In this document: one piece after another, positions 1-8,343 of the stretch
Numbering within the stretch: the first letter of the stretch is position 1
Layout: each line of letters begins with the position of its first letter
DNA from: an uncultured Candidatus Melainabacteria bacterium
Lineage (GTDB): Bacteria > Cyanobacteriota > Vampirovibrionia > Gastranaerophilales > Gastranaerophilaceae
DNA length: 24,853 nucleotides
Reading direction: 5' to 3'
Assembly: GCA_934754855.1 (NCBI GenBank)
Contig: CAKVJR010000015.1
Coordinates: 1 to 24,853, forward strand
Made by a program: the position numbers and the translations under genes
The notes under the pieces: model-generated
What the model saw: only the letters and a program-made list of their open reading frames with translations
The model's database searches: none
What the model was told of the DNA's origin: nothing

Positions 1-439
1 ATCTCGGACGAATTTCATCTCTGAATTTCGATTGAATTTGGTACAAATTGAGCGGCAATTGTTTATAAGAACGAACGCCCTCTCTTGCTACAAAAGTTAC
101 GATTTCTTCGTGTGTCGGTCCAAGGCACATTTCCTTGCCGTGTCTGTCTTTTACACGCATAAGTTCTTTGCCGTAAGCACCCCATCTGCCTGATTCTTCC
201 CAAAGTTCTTTCGGTTGCAAAAACGGCATCAAAATTTCTTGTGCACCTGCATTATCCATTTCTTCACGAGTAATTTTTTCAACTTTTTTCAAAACTCTCC
301 ACATCAACGGCAAATAATTATAAATACCGTTAGTTAATTTTCTGATATATCCTGCTCTGACGAGGAATTTGTGGCTTGTACATTCCGCATCTGCCGGAAA
401 ATCTCTTAAAGTTTCCAAAAAAAGTCGTGACATTCTCAT
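1..439 (-). CDS. proS: Prolyl-tRNA synthetase, N-terminal part (cut by window edge)
   Basis: Charges tRNA-Pro with proline in the cytoplasm. The reverse strand reads open from an ATG at 439 to the window edge, giving about 146 residues. It starts MRMSRLFLETLRDFPADAE and contains the bacterial ProRS/class II core segments RAGYIRKLTNGIYNYLPL, the GAQEILMP motif-1 region, WEESGRWGAYGKEL and the motif-2 segment GPTHEEIVTFVAR followed by FRDEIRPR. This order is characteristic of bacterial-type ProRS. A ribosome binding site (AAGGA) lies 9 bases before the ATG, which selects this start. The remaining two thirds, including the editing domain and anticodon-binding domain, lies outside the window. The gene is separated by a terminator from the two-component operon transcribed towards it. 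Confidence 0.93.
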   Translation of the reverse strand, partial: MRMSRLFLETLRDFPADAECTSHKFLVRAGYIRKLTNGIYNYLPLMWRVLKKVEKITREEMDNAGAQEILMPFLQPKELWEESGRWGAYGKELMRVKDRHGKEMCLGPTHEEIVTFVAREGVRSYKQLPLNLYQIQSKFRDEIRPR

Positions 440-472
440 ATTTCATATTCCTTTTATTTAATTTGCAAATTT

Positions 473-481
473 ATTTTATCA
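473..481 (-). promoter_or_regulatory. Extended -10 promoter for proS
   Basis: On the minus strand TGATAAAAT is a TGn plus TAAAAT extended -10, about 34 bases before the proS ATG. No good -35 is visible. The same nonamer occurs before the M16 gene (6710-6718) and the helicase gene (18740-18748), which supports it as a used motif in this genome. Confidence 0.5.
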
Positions 482-514
482 CAAATAATTTATCTCGGAA
501 AAATCTTAATAATA

Positions 515-548
515 AACAAAAAATTCGCAAATTTTTCATTGCGAATTT
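515..548 (-). terminator. Rho-independent terminator of the HD-GYP operon
   Basis: A perfect 10-base inverted repeat (521-530 with 539-548, AAATTCGCAA/TTGCGAATTT, 8-base loop) lies 35 bases past the stop of the gene ending at 583. Read on the minus strand it runs into a stretch of Ts, the form expected for an intrinsic terminator of the operon entering from the right. Confidence 0.8.
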
Positions 549-582
549 CTTTTAAATCATGCCCGTTATCACGGCAAATATC

Positions 583-1599
583 TTAATTTTCCTGCGTTTG
601 CGGGTGTTCTTCTTCATACTTTTTGAGTTCTGCTCTCGCTTCATCAATAATACTGTCAAAAACTTCGACCAAATCAGGGTCAAACTGAATACCACGCATA
701 TTATGCAAAATTTCAATCGCCTGTTCTTCACTTCTCGGCTGCCTGTATGCACGGGTTGAAATCATTGCATCATAAGCATCTGCAATTGCGATAATTCTTG
801 AGCCGAGAGGAATTGCATCTCCCGCAAGCCCAGCAGGATAGCCGTTTCCGTTATAAAATTCATGGTGATACTTAATCAACTCAACAACGTCTTTAAGTTG
901 TTTAATATCTTCCAAAATCCTTACGCCGTGGCGAACGTGATTTTTAATTTCCACCCAATCATTATCGTTAAGTTTTTCGACTTTATAAATAATATCGTCA
1001 GAAACACCTATCATTCCAATATCGTGCAACATTGCGGCAAGTTCGATTTTATTGGCTGTATCATTATCAAGCCCCAACTTTTTAACCATTTTCATCGTAT
1101 AAAAAGTTACACGTCTGCTCTTGCCCATTGTGAACGAATCTTTTGCGTCCATTGCTTCAATAATCGCCTTAATCGTACCTGCAAAAAGTTCCTTGAGGTC
1201 GTTAATCAAAGCGGCATTATCCAATTTAAGTTGCAAATACTCAAGAGTATTGGAAACAGTAAGCAAAAGTTCATTCGGCTCATAAGGTTTTTTGATATAA
1301 CGATAAATTTTTGCATAGTTGATAGCATCAATCAAAATCGTTGCATCGGTATAAGCCGTAACAAGCAACCTCATTGTGTCGGGGTGATTGTCGTAAACCC
1401 TTTTTAAAAATTCAACACCGTCCATTTCCGGCATTTTATGGTCGGAAATTACAAGGTCGATATGCTTTTCGTCAAGAATTTTCAATGCCTCAATCGGAGA
1501 AGTCGTCTTTGTGATATCGTATTTTCCCCGCAAAGTTCTGTACAACAGTGCAAGGTTATCGGGTTCATCATCAACCAATAAAATCTTATACATTTCCAT
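583..1599 (-). CDS. Response regulator with HD-GYP c-di-GMP phosphodiesterase domain
   Basis: A 338-residue cytoplasmic output protein of a two-component system, RpfG-like. Residues 1-120 are a receiver domain with acidic pocket D10/D11, phospho-acceptor D53 (in VISDHKMP), T81 and K104. Residues 130-320 are an HD-GYP domain with HD at 192-193 (MLHDIG), HHE at 245-247 and GYP at 253-255, followed by the AIADAYDAM segment. In the family this domain hydrolyses cyclic-di-GMP using a bound metal pair. The seen motif is HHEFYNGNGYP, with N where many members have D, a common variation. The gene starts 3 bases after the stop of the histidine kinase, so the two are almost surely partners made from one mRNA. 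A GAGG ribosome site lies 11 bases before the start. Actual phosphodiesterase activity is inferred from the motifs. Confidence 0.93.
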   Translation of the reverse strand: MEMYKILLVDDEPDNLALLYRTLRGKYDITKTTSPIEALKILDEKHIDLVISDHKMPEMDGVEFLKRVYDNHPDTMRLLVTAYTDATILIDAINYAKIYRYIKKPYEPNELLLTVSNTLEYLQLKLDNAALINDLKELFAGTIKAIIEAMDAKDSFTMGKSRRVTFYTMKMVKKLGLDNDTANKIELAAMLHDIGMIGVSDDIIYKVEKLNDNDWVEIKNHVRHGVRILEDIKQLKDVVELIKYHHEFYNGNGYPAGLAGDAIPLGSRIIAIADAYDAMISTRAYRQPRSEEQAIEILHNMRGIQFDPDLVEVFDSIIDEARAELKKYEEEHPQTQEN

Positions 1600-1602
1600 A
1601 GA

Positions 1603-3330
1603 TTAAATTACCTCGATATCATTCTTCTTCTCTTCGGCAACATTTTGCCTTGCCTCAAAAAGCAAAGGAATTTTTATCGTGAACTTGGTGCCTTTGCCAA
1701 CTTCCGATTGAACATCAATCGTTCCGTTGTGATTTTTGATAACTTTATAACTGATAGACAAGCCCAAACCCGTACCCTGTCCGACAGGTTTCGTCGTAAA
1801 GAACGGGTTGAAAATCTTGTCTTTCGTTTCTTCATCCATACCTTTACCGTTATCTTGAATTTCGATGTATGCAAATTTTGCATCTTTTCTTATCGTAATA
1901 TCAACTTCGGCGTTTTCTTTACCCTCAACGGCAAATGCAGCGTTATCCAAAATATTCATAAATACTTGGTTCAATTGACCACCGTAAGCCTCAATTTTCG
2001 GAACATCGTCATGATAATCCTTTTTAACGGTAATTCCGTGTTTAAATTTGTTGTTCAAAATGTTCAATGTCGAATCGATTTCTTTCGGCAAATCTACGTT
2101 CGTAATAGCCGACTCTTCCATTCTCGAGAAGTCTTTGAGGTTCAAGATGATATTTTTAGTTCTTTCTGTTCCCTCGTGGCAGGATTTAATCAAATCAGGC
2201 AAATCTTCTTTCAAAAATTCATAATCGATATCTTTGAGCATTTTTTCATACTCTGCCTTATGTTCAGGCGACAAATCTTCCTTAAACTTGTCAAAATCAT
2301 CAATAAGAGCAAACAAATCTTCCGAATAGTTCTTCAAGTGGCTCATATTGCCGTAAATGAAGTTAATCGGGTTGTTAATTTCGTGCATAATACCCGCAAC
2401 CAATTCACCCAAAGATTTCATCTTTTCCGAGTGAACCATCATTGCTTGAGTGTCTTGTAATTCTTTAATTGCATCGTTTAACTGTCTTGTTCTCTCTTGA
2501 ACCTGATGTTCCAACGTACTGTACAACTTTTGTATTGAATCAGCCATTCCATTATAAGAATCAACCAATTCGTTAAATTCAACGTATTTGCACTTTTCAA
2601 GTCTGTCTGAAAGATCACCTTCTGCAAATTTTCCCGTCGCTTTAACCAAGCCTTTGACAGGTTTCATAACTCTTCTGCTGATACCCGCCGCAAGCCAAAT
2701 ACCAAGCAACAGGCACAAAATAAATACGCCGAGAAAACTTCTTGCAAGTTCGGAAATTTTATCCGAAAACATTTTGTCATTGTTAAATCCGACAAAAACC
2801 GTTACGGGGCCGCATTTTTTACCCTCAAAATCAATCGTGTCGGAAATTCCGAGTTGGTTTAAAAACTTCGTTGAAACTTTGTTGACAGAAACGTCAATTT
2901 CGGGATTCGGAAGGGCAAAAGTCGAATCCAAAACATTGCCGTTCTCGTCCAAAAGCAACAAATATGCAACCGCCTTATTACTTTTATAACTGTCAACCGC
3001 CTGTTCAACTCTATCGATATTGTTTTCGTCATAAGACGCTTCCACTCGTGAATAAATGTTGTTTGCAAGGGCTTTGAGCATATTGAAATTACGTTCTTCA
3101 AAACCGTTTTCGATATCTTTGACCGCAGTAAAAATCGCAAGTCCCAAGATTAACAAAATAGTAAGCAACATCAGGAAAATACCGCCCATGAAGTCGGCAT
3201 TCAAATGTTTTTCGCCTCTTTTAATATACCCCAATTCTGTTCCGATAACTTCCGCAAAACTTTTTTTATTCGGAGCGGAAGGTGCTTTTTTCATTGGTTT
3301 AGCGTTCTTTTTCATTGTCGGTTTTGACAT
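1603..3330 (-). CDS. Membrane sensor histidine kinase
   Basis: A 575-residue sensor kinase. A Lys-rich cytoplasmic N-terminus is followed by a membrane helix (about 48-70), an extracytoplasmic sensor region (about 71-195), a second helix (about 197-217), a HAMP domain (about 218-272), a coiled coil (about 275-300) and the kinase core. The H-box GIMHEINNP places the phosphorylated histidine at H316, of the HEINNP type. The ATP-binding domain shows the N-box (N459, N463), G1 DNGKGM (493-498), the F-box FNPFF (507-511) and G2 GQGTGLGL (517-524), so the enzyme looks intact. It lies 13 bases after the PilZ gene and 3 bases before its probable partner regulator. A ribosome site (AGGGAAAAG) precedes the start. 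The sensor region matches no domain I can name, so the signal is unknown. Confidence 0.93.
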   Translation of the reverse strand: MSKPTMKKNAKPMKKAPSAPNKKSFAEVIGTELGYIKRGEKHLNADFMGGIFLMLLTILLILGLAIFTAVKDIENGFEERNFNMLKALANNIYSRVEASYDENNIDRVEQAVDSYKSNKAVAYLLLLDENGNVLDSTFALPNPEIDVSVNKVSTKFLNQLGISDTIDFEGKKCGPVTVFVGFNNDKMFSDKISELARSFLGVFILCLLLGIWLAAGISRRVMKPVKGLVKATGKFAEGDLSDRLEKCKYVEFNELVDSYNGMADSIQKLYSTLEHQVQERTRQLNDAIKELQDTQAMMVHSEKMKSLGELVAGIMHEINNPINFIYGNMSHLKNYSEDLFALIDDFDKFKEDLSPEHKAEYEKMLKDIDYEFLKEDLPDLIKSCHEGTERTKNIILNLKDFSRMEESAITNVDLPKEIDSTLNILNNKFKHGITVKKDYHDDVPKIEAYGGQLNQVFMNILDNAAFAVEGKENAEVDITIRKDAKFAYIEIQDNGKGMDEETKDKIFNPFFTTKPVGQGTGLGLSISYKVIKNHNGTIDVQSEVGKGTKFTIKIPLLFEARQNVAEEKKNDIEVI

Positions 3331-3343
3331 TTTCTTTTCCCTG

Positions 3344-3937
3344 CTATTTATTCTGATTTTCAGATGTTTTTTTCATGCAGAATTGCATAATCGCAACTCT
3401 GTCAATATTTCTGATTAACGTAAATCTGCCTGAAACAAAATATCTCTTATCTTCTTTTAAATTTACTCTAATCGGGCGAAATTTGCAAGAAACAGAGATA
3501 TCTTTTTCCAAACAGATATCAAATTTATAATCAAAATCTTTTTTCATTTCCACATCGGTAACTAAAGCGGCACCGCCTGCTGAAATATCCAAAACAGTTG
3601 CACGAATTGTTCTGTCGTCAGAGTAAATTAAAATATTTTTGTTAAGTTCAACCCTCAAATACTCTCTTCTTTGAATGTCTTTTTCTTTGACAGGCTTTAA
3701 AACAGTCAAAATTTTATCGTCAACAGACTTCAACTCCGAAGCCAAACAAACAACTCCGCTGCCCGAAACCGCAAACAAATCAACCTGTTCGCCGGCAAAA
3801 AATCTTTCCTGACTTTTTAATTCAAGAGTAAAACTTTCATCGTCAAAAATATCCGTCACAATGCCTTTTGCAGCGTTTGTAACTTCAGAGGAAATAATAA
3901 TAAATTCTTGGTCTTTAACAACAGCCGTCTTCATCAT
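3344..3937 (-). CDS. PilZ-domain protein, probable c-di-GMP receptor
   Basis: A 197-residue cytoplasmic protein. The N-terminal part (1-85) is beta-rich and resembles the flagellar-brake-like domain often found before PilZ. The PilZ domain (about 88-190) shows both signature elements: RxxxR at R91-R95 (in QRREYLRVE) and DxSxxG at D117-G122 (in LDISAGGAAL). In the family these bind cyclic-di-GMP. It is the first of three tightly spaced genes, followed by the histidine kinase and the HD-GYP regulator that would break down the same second messenger. Two in-frame ATGs open the gene, and AAGGG is better spaced from the second one (start 3934). No effector domain is present, so the target of the signal is unknown. 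Confidence 0.85.
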   Translation of the reverse strand: MMKTAVVKDQEFIIISSEVTNAAKGIVTDIFDDESFTLELKSQERFFAGEQVDLFAVSGSGVVCLASELKSVDDKILTVLKPVKEKDIQRREYLRVELNKNILIYSDDRTIRATVLDISAGGAALVTDVEMKKDFDYKFDICLEKDISVSCKFRPIRVNLKEDKRYFVSGRFTLIRNIDRVAIMQFCMKKTSENQNK

Positions 3938-3951
3938 TTGCCCTTGGCAAT

Positions 3952-3980
3952 ATTATACGACAAATTTTCGATTTTGAAAA
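3952..3980 (-). promoter_or_regulatory. Putative promoter of the PilZ/kinase/HD-GYP operon
   Basis: On the minus strand a perfect TATAAT (3957-3952) follows a weak TTTTCA -35 (3980-3975) with a 17-base gap. It lies in the 43 bases between the M16 gene and PilZ. Transcription would begin near 3945, leaving a very short leader with AAGGG. Read-through from the M16 gene is also possible. Confidence 0.45.
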
Positions 3981-6635
3981 TTATTTTTTCGGAAGAACTT
4001 TGCTGACGACGTAAGGTTTTGAAAAATATTTATTTGCAACCGTAATGATATCTGTCAAAGTCACCCCGTCAATCAGTTCGTCAAATCTTCCGTTATAAAA
4101 ATCATATCCGTTACCGAAAACCTCGGAAATAGCCATTGTATCAGCCTTATCGGAATTTAATTCCTGAGCAAGAATTGCACTTCCTTTAACCTTATTTTTT
4201 GCATTCTCAAGTTCCTCTTCGGAAACAAATTCTTTTTTAAGTCTATCAATTTCAAAAAGCATTGCTTCTTCGGCATTATCGACTTTTTGAGGATCGGTTC
4301 CGATATAAGTCATAAAAGCACCTTGGTTCACGCCTGATGGAATTGTTGACGCAACCGCATAAGCCAAGCCCTTTTCCGCCCTGACTTCCGTAAACAATCT
4401 CGAACTCATACCCGAACCCAAAATCGCATTAATCACACGAACAACCGCACGGTCTTTTTGGTCAACGATACTATCGGTTTTCCAGCCGATAACAACCCAA
4501 GCCGCCTCATTGCCCTGATTTTTGACAATTGTTTCGGTTTTCTCAACAGGTTTAAAAAGTTGTTGATATGCCGAATATTCAATCTTTTGAATATTTTTCG
4601 GGGTAAAAATATCTCCGAAAAGATTTATCATATCTTGTTCGGAAACATCGCCACATACTGCAATTACAGCATTTTTAGGGTCAAAAAGTGTCGCATAACG
4701 TTCTTGGACATCTTTGGGAGAAATTGTCGGAATTGTTTTTTCCAAAAGTTTTCCCGTCGTATCGTAAGGAGTATTTTTCCAAAGTGCGGAAGAAATCTCC
4801 TCAAACGCAACATTTGTCGCACTATCCCGAGATTGCTTAATCGCATACATGGCATCATTTTTTGCTTTTTCAATCTCATCAGAACTTAATGTCGCATGGT
4901 TTACAACTTGGTTCAAAATGTCGATAGCAAGCGGCAAATCGGGTTTTGCACATTGCATTGTCAGCGTAAAATATTCCTTATCCGCCTCAGCAAAAATCTT
5001 AATGCCGTTTTCTTCGGTAATTCTTACAAAATCATTTTTCGGATAACGCTCTGTTCCTTTAAGCATAACGTTTCCGAGGATTAAAGAAAGACCTCTTGTC
5101 TTATCGATATAATTTCCGCCCTTGATTTTTACCGTCAAAGCGATAATTTCATTATTCTTGTGAATATCGGTGAGCAAAATTGCATCATTATCAATCAAAA
5201 ACTTCTTTAAATTGCCCGAAGTGCTTGTCACAACACCGTTGTGAGCATTGGGTCTGTAATAATTTTCAGGAGAAACGACAACTGATTTTGTATCCTCAAC
5301 CGTGCAGGATTTTTCCTCTTCCACTTGCGGTTGTTGGGTTTTGGGGCTTACAACAGAAATCACGGCATGATTTTTGTCTAAATATTTTTTCGCAACATTT
5401 TTCACATCTTCTGCCGTAATTTTTTTGATATTTTCAAGATAATCGTTGTAGAAGTTCCAATCACCCGTCAACAAAGTGCAATAGCCTATTTCCGATGCAG
5501 TTGCGGAAACTGATTCCCGAGCATAAAGAGTATCACGCTCAATCATCTTCTTTGCACGCTCTAAGTCAGCCTCAGTAACGTTTTTGGTCTGAAAATCTTT
5601 TATGATATCAAAAATTTTATTTTCAACTTTGGGCAAATTTTGACCGTTCATATTTGCAGAAATAAAATAAATCGAATCCTCCAAACTTGAAGAATGACCG
5701 GCAGAAACGCCTTGTACCAAACGATTTTTGTCTTTTAATTCTTTGTAAAGAACAGATGAGCGACCGTCCCCCATCAAAGTCGAGAGCAAATCGAGGGCAT
5801 AAGAATCTTTGTCGGTAATTTTTTGCCCGCACTTAAAACCCATTAACAGATATGTAGTATTAACATCTTGCTGAGAAGTAACAACAACTTGGGTTTCAGG
5901 ACGTTTATCCTGCTTGAAATTTCTTTTTTCGGGTTTTTCTGTTTTCAACCCGCAAGAAAAATATTTTTGAACCAAATCATTTGCAACATCGGCATTTACG
6001 TCCCCAACAATCACAGTAATCATATTTTCGGGAGAATAATGTTTTTGATAAAAATCCATTATTTCTTCACGGGGAATGTTTGCAATAATGTCTTTCGTTC
6101 CGAGAACTTCCCGTTTGTAGGGGTGTTGCTTGTAAAAAGATTTGTTGAAATTTTTATACAAAATTCTTTGAGGATTGTCATTGCTACGCTCAATTTCACG
6201 AATTACGACCTGACGTTCCTTGTTGAGTTCAACAGGCGGAACGAGAGGGTTTGTGAGCATGTCGGCATGGAGTTTTAACGCCGTTTCAAAATCTTTTGAC
6301 GGAATTAAAATATGAAAATGTGTGAAATCCTTACTCGTTGCTGCATTTGTCGAAGCACCTCGGGACTCTAAAATTTTATCAAACTCATTGTTCGGATAAT
6401 TTTTTGAACCTTTAAAAAATAAATGCTCCAAAAAGTGTGCAACGCCGTTATTTGCGTCGGTTTCATCAATAGAACCCGTTTTGACCCAAGTGTCAATCAT
6501 AACAATCGGATTGTTCTTAACTTCTTTAACGATGACCGTTTGCCCGTTTTTCAACTTCGATTTAACGATTTCACCCGCAAAGGTCGAAGTTGCCGACACA
6601 AATAAAATCAAGATTAAGGATAAAAGTTTTTTCAT
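3981..6635 (-). CDS. Secreted two-unit M16 family zinc metalloprotease
   Basis: An exported peptidase of 884 residues with two fused M16 units, the fold of mitochondrial processing peptidase. Numbering here counts from the upstream ATG at 6641. A Sec signal peptide (KKLLSLILILFVSATSTFA) leads the protein. Unit 1 (about 25-435) has the inverted zinc motif HFLEH at 69-73 and the third ligand E149 in VVIREIE. Unit 2 (about 470-880) has L, G and N (520, 523, 524) in place of the zinc residues but keeps the R754/Y761 substrate-binding pair, which unit 1 lacks. One active site is thus expected, built from both halves. I prefer the ATG at 6635 because GAG lies 7 bases before it, while the ATG at 6641 directly abuts GAGA. 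The substrate is unknown. Confidence 0.93.
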   Translation of the reverse strand: MKKLLSLILILFVSATSTFAGEIVKSKLKNGQTVIVKEVKNNPIVMIDTWVKTGSIDETDANNGVAHFLEHLFFKGSKNYPNNEFDKILESRGASTNAATSKDFTHFHILIPSKDFETALKLHADMLTNPLVPPVELNKERQVVIREIERSNDNPQRILYKNFNKSFYKQHPYKREVLGTKDIIANIPREEIMDFYQKHYSPENMITVIVGDVNADVANDLVQKYFSCGLKTEKPEKRNFKQDKRPETQVVVTSQQDVNTTYLLMGFKCGQKITDKDSYALDLLSTLMGDGRSSVLYKELKDKNRLVQGVSAGHSSSLEDSIYFISANMNGQNLPKVENKIFDIIKDFQTKNVTEADLERAKKMIERDTLYARESVSATASEIGYCTLLTGDWNFYNDYLENIKKITAEDVKNVAKKYLDKNHAVISVVSPKTQQPQVEEEKSCTVEDTKSVVVSPENYYRPNAHNGVVTSTSGNLKKFLIDNDAILLTDIHKNNEIIALTVKIKGGNYIDKTRGLSLILGNVMLKGTERYPKNDFVRITEENGIKIFAEADKEYFTLTMQCAKPDLPLAIDILNQVVNHATLSSDEIEKAKNDAMYAIKQSRDSATNVAFEEISSALWKNTPYDTTGKLLEKTIPTISPKDVQERYATLFDPKNAVIAVCGDVSEQDMINLFGDIFTPKNIQKIEYSAYQQLFKPVEKTETIVKNQGNEAAWVVIGWKTDSIVDQKDRAVVRVINAILGSGMSSRLFTEVRAEKGLAYAVASTIPSGVNQGAFMTYIGTDPQKVDNAEEAMLFEIDRLKKEFVSEEELENAKNKVKGSAILAQELNSDKADTMAISEVFGNGYDFYNGRFDELIDGVTLTDIITVANKYFSKPYVVSKVLPKK

Positions 6636-6709
6636 AAGCATTCTCGTTTTTTAATAATTTAATTAAATTTTTGGAAAAATAAACTGCCCGAGTGGAGTTT
6701 TCGAGATAT

Positions 6710-6738
6710 ATTTTATCAATTTTCAAAAGAAAAGTCAT
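6710..6738 (-). promoter_or_regulatory. Promoter of the M16 protease gene
   Basis: On the minus strand an ATGACT -35 (6738-6733), a 17-base gap and an extended -10 TGATAAAAT (6718-6710) predict a start near 6703 and a leader of about 68 bases. Confidence 0.5.
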
Positions 6739-6756
6739 GTTTTTGTAACAAAGGGG

Positions 6757-6784
6757 TTGAAAAAATTTTTTCAGCAAGAATAAT
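6757..6784 (+). promoter_or_regulatory. Promoter of the tRNA-Met gene
   Basis: TTGAAA at 6757-6762 and AATAAT at 6779-6784, 16 bases apart, place the transcript start a few bases before the mature tRNA 5' end at 6794. Confidence 0.55.
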
Positions 6785-6793
6785 AAGAGGTAT

Positions 6794-6867
6794 GGCACGG
6801 TAGCTCAGTTGGTTAGAGCACACGGCTCATACCCGTGATGTCGACAGTTCGAATCTGTCCCGTGCTA
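6794..6867 (+). tRNA. tRNA-Met (anticodon CAU, elongator type)
   Basis: A complete cloverleaf can be folded by eye. The acceptor stem is 6794-6800 with 6860-6866 (closed by a G-U wobble at pair 1-72) and the discriminator is A6867. The D arm starts TAGCTCAGTTGG. The anticodon stem is CACGG/CCGTG (6821-6825, 6833-6837) with CAT at 6828-6830. The T stem is GACAG/CTGTC with loop TTCGAAT. CCA is not encoded, so it must be added after transcription. Initiator tRNA is unlikely: the three G-C pairs in the anticodon stem and the 1-72 mismatch are absent. A tRNA-Ile with modified CAU cannot be fully excluded, but the GGCTCATACCC anticodon region matches elongator Met tRNAs. Confidence 0.95.
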
Positions 6868-6894
6868 TTTTTTGGGATTTAATGTTAAAATATT

Positions 6895-6930
6895 CCACCG
6901 TTTCATACGATGCGGTGGTTTTCTTTTTTT
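6895..6930 (+). terminator. Terminator after tRNA-Met
   Basis: CCACCG (6895-6900) pairs with CGGTGG (6913-6918), with an inner CAT/ATG pairing possible, followed by TTTTCTTTTTTT. This is a good intrinsic terminator for the tRNA transcript. Confidence 0.85.
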
Positions 6931-6959
6931 AATACATACAGTTGAAAGTTGCTCGGATT

Positions 6960-6989
6960 TTTACAATTTTACCGAAAACATGCTATAAT
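6960..6989 (+). promoter_or_regulatory. Promoter giving a probable leaderless mRNA (helical-repeat gene)
   Basis: A TTTACA -35 (6960-6965), an 18-base gap and a perfect TATAAT (6984-6989) preceded by TGC form a strong extended -10. The ATG at 6996 lies six bases after the hexamer, exactly where transcription should begin. No ribosome binding site is seen. Confidence 0.7.
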
Positions 6990-6995
6990 TTTGAC

Positions 6996-8219
6996 ATGGA
7001 AAACATTAAGCAAAAAGTAAAAACAATAACGGCAAAGGACGAAAACAAAGCGGTTGAGGCAGTTGTCGAAATGATTAACTCTTCAGATGTTAACCTTTTT
7101 GAAGAACTCGTCAATCAATCCGATTTTCTCTTTCCTTTCATAAAAGATAACGTTTGCAAGCGTTTTGAGAAATCTTTAAGAGCATCAAATTACAAAAATC
7201 TTTTGAACTTCTTAAACGTTTATTCGCCAGACTATGACAGAGTTTTCGCCTCTGCATTCAAGGTTTTCGGCAACGAAGAAATAAAGCCTGTCATGCTTGA
7301 TTTGCTCAAGAACGGCTCTATTGCCCAAAAAACTTATGCCACAAGATTTTACGAACTTTCGCCCGACCTTTTTGCTGTGAAAGAATTAATCCAAAATGCT
7401 TTTGATGAAAATGAAAATCTCGCTGATGCAAGTGCGGCAGCATTAGGCGTTTTAAACGAACAAAAATCATATCTGATTGCCCTCGAAAAACTCAACAGTG
7501 ATGATGATTTCGAGGCATTAAAAGGGTTAAATTTCTTCGTCGGATATATAAAAAATCCGCCGATGAAAGAAATTTTTGAGGCATTGAAAAAATCAGGCAT
7601 GCCCGAAAATTTTGCAGGCAAAATCGCCTATTTGACCCCGCTCCCGACATTAATCAAAGAAGATTTGGAAAACGCATTAACCGTTATCGACAATATTTTA
7701 GTCGGTTTTGGGGAAATTTTACCGCTATCACAGGTTTTTGACTTTGAACTTTATGATGTTTTCGGCATGCTCTCAGAACTTTGCAATGATGAGTTAAAGT
7801 CAAGAGTGGCAACTGTTTTGCTCCGTGCAAAATCGAAATTTGAAACTATTTGCGGAAACGATGAATACACGTTTGATGAAGACAAAAATACAAAAGAGGA
7901 ATTGATTACTGTCGAGGGGCTTTTGAACTGTTTTGGCGACGGTTTTTGGACACATTTGAAATCTTTGACCGCAAATGAGTTAAAAGAGGACAAAACCCGT
8001 GCATTATCTGCTCTCGGAGTGATAAAAGATTTTGAAATCAAATCGTCCGTACCGCAAATTCTTGATATGATTTACGAAAATGACGACGAAACGCTGATTT
8101 GCGAAGGACTTTCGACTTTAAAACAATTTGACGCACTTTCTTACACAAACAAAGATGAAATCTTATCCGAGTTGAAAAACGAAACAATTAAAGCAATCGT
8201 TGAAAGTTACTATTTGTAA
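6996..8219 (+). CDS. Helical-repeat (HEAT-like) protein of unknown function
   Basis: A 407-residue acidic, soluble protein with no signal peptide, membrane segment or catalytic motif that I recognise. The sequence is almost wholly alpha-helical, with repeated helix pairs of about 30-35 residues such as the segments around LKNGSIAQKTYATRFYE, NLADASAAALGVLNEQ and DKTRALSALGVIKDFEI. This is typical of HEAT/armadillo-type scaffolds that bind other proteins. An in-frame upstream start exists at 6942, but the extended -10 at 6981-6989 would lie inside that longer reading frame, so MENIKQK at 6996 is the likely start. It stands alone between the tRNA terminator and a terminator at 8264-8292. The partner is unknown. 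Confidence 0.75.
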   Translation: MENIKQKVKTITAKDENKAVEAVVEMINSSDVNLFEELVNQSDFLFPFIKDNVCKRFEKSLRASNYKNLLNFLNVYSPDYDRVFASAFKVFGNEEIKPVMLDLLKNGSIAQKTYATRFYELSPDLFAVKELIQNAFDENENLADASAAALGVLNEQKSYLIALEKLNSDDDFEALKGLNFFVGYIKNPPMKEIFEALKKSGMPENFAGKIAYLTPLPTLIKEDLENALTVIDNILVGFGEILPLSQVFDFELYDVFGMLSELCNDELKSRVATVLLRAKSKFETICGNDEYTFDEDKNTKEELITVEGLLNCFGDGFWTHLKSLTANELKEDKTRALSALGVIKDFEIKSSVPQILDMIYENDDETLICEGLSTLKQFDALSYTNKDEILSELKNETIKAIVESYYL

Positions 8220-8263
8220 GCATTTGCAAGTTTTATTAAGTTTTATTAAAGCAAATTCAAATA

Positions 8264-8292
8264 TGAAAAACCCCGCCACCATGGGGTTTTCA
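8264..8292. terminator. Bidirectional terminator-like hairpin
   Basis: TGAAAAACCCC and GGGGTTTTCA (8264-8274 with 8283-8292, one bulged A) form a strong stem 45 bases after the helical-repeat gene. T-rich sequence follows on the minus strand and a weaker T run on the plus strand. It can end the plus-strand gene and possibly also the OppD transcript from the right. Confidence 0.65.
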
Positions 8293-8343
8293 AATTTTAT
8301 GTAAAAAAACAGGCAATTTTTGAAAAGAAAAATACTTTATAAA

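Noticed and set aside
862..2460. Long open frames on the plus strand opposite the kinase and HD-GYP genes
   Set aside because: They are antisense to genes with complete motifs, have no ribosome sites and their translations are low-complexity and rich in Phe, Asn, Ile and Arg, as expected for mirrored AT-rich coding sequence.
6794..6867. Initiator tRNA-fMet
   Set aside because: The anticodon stem lacks the three consecutive G-C pairs and the 1-72 position is a G-U pair, not the mismatch of initiators.
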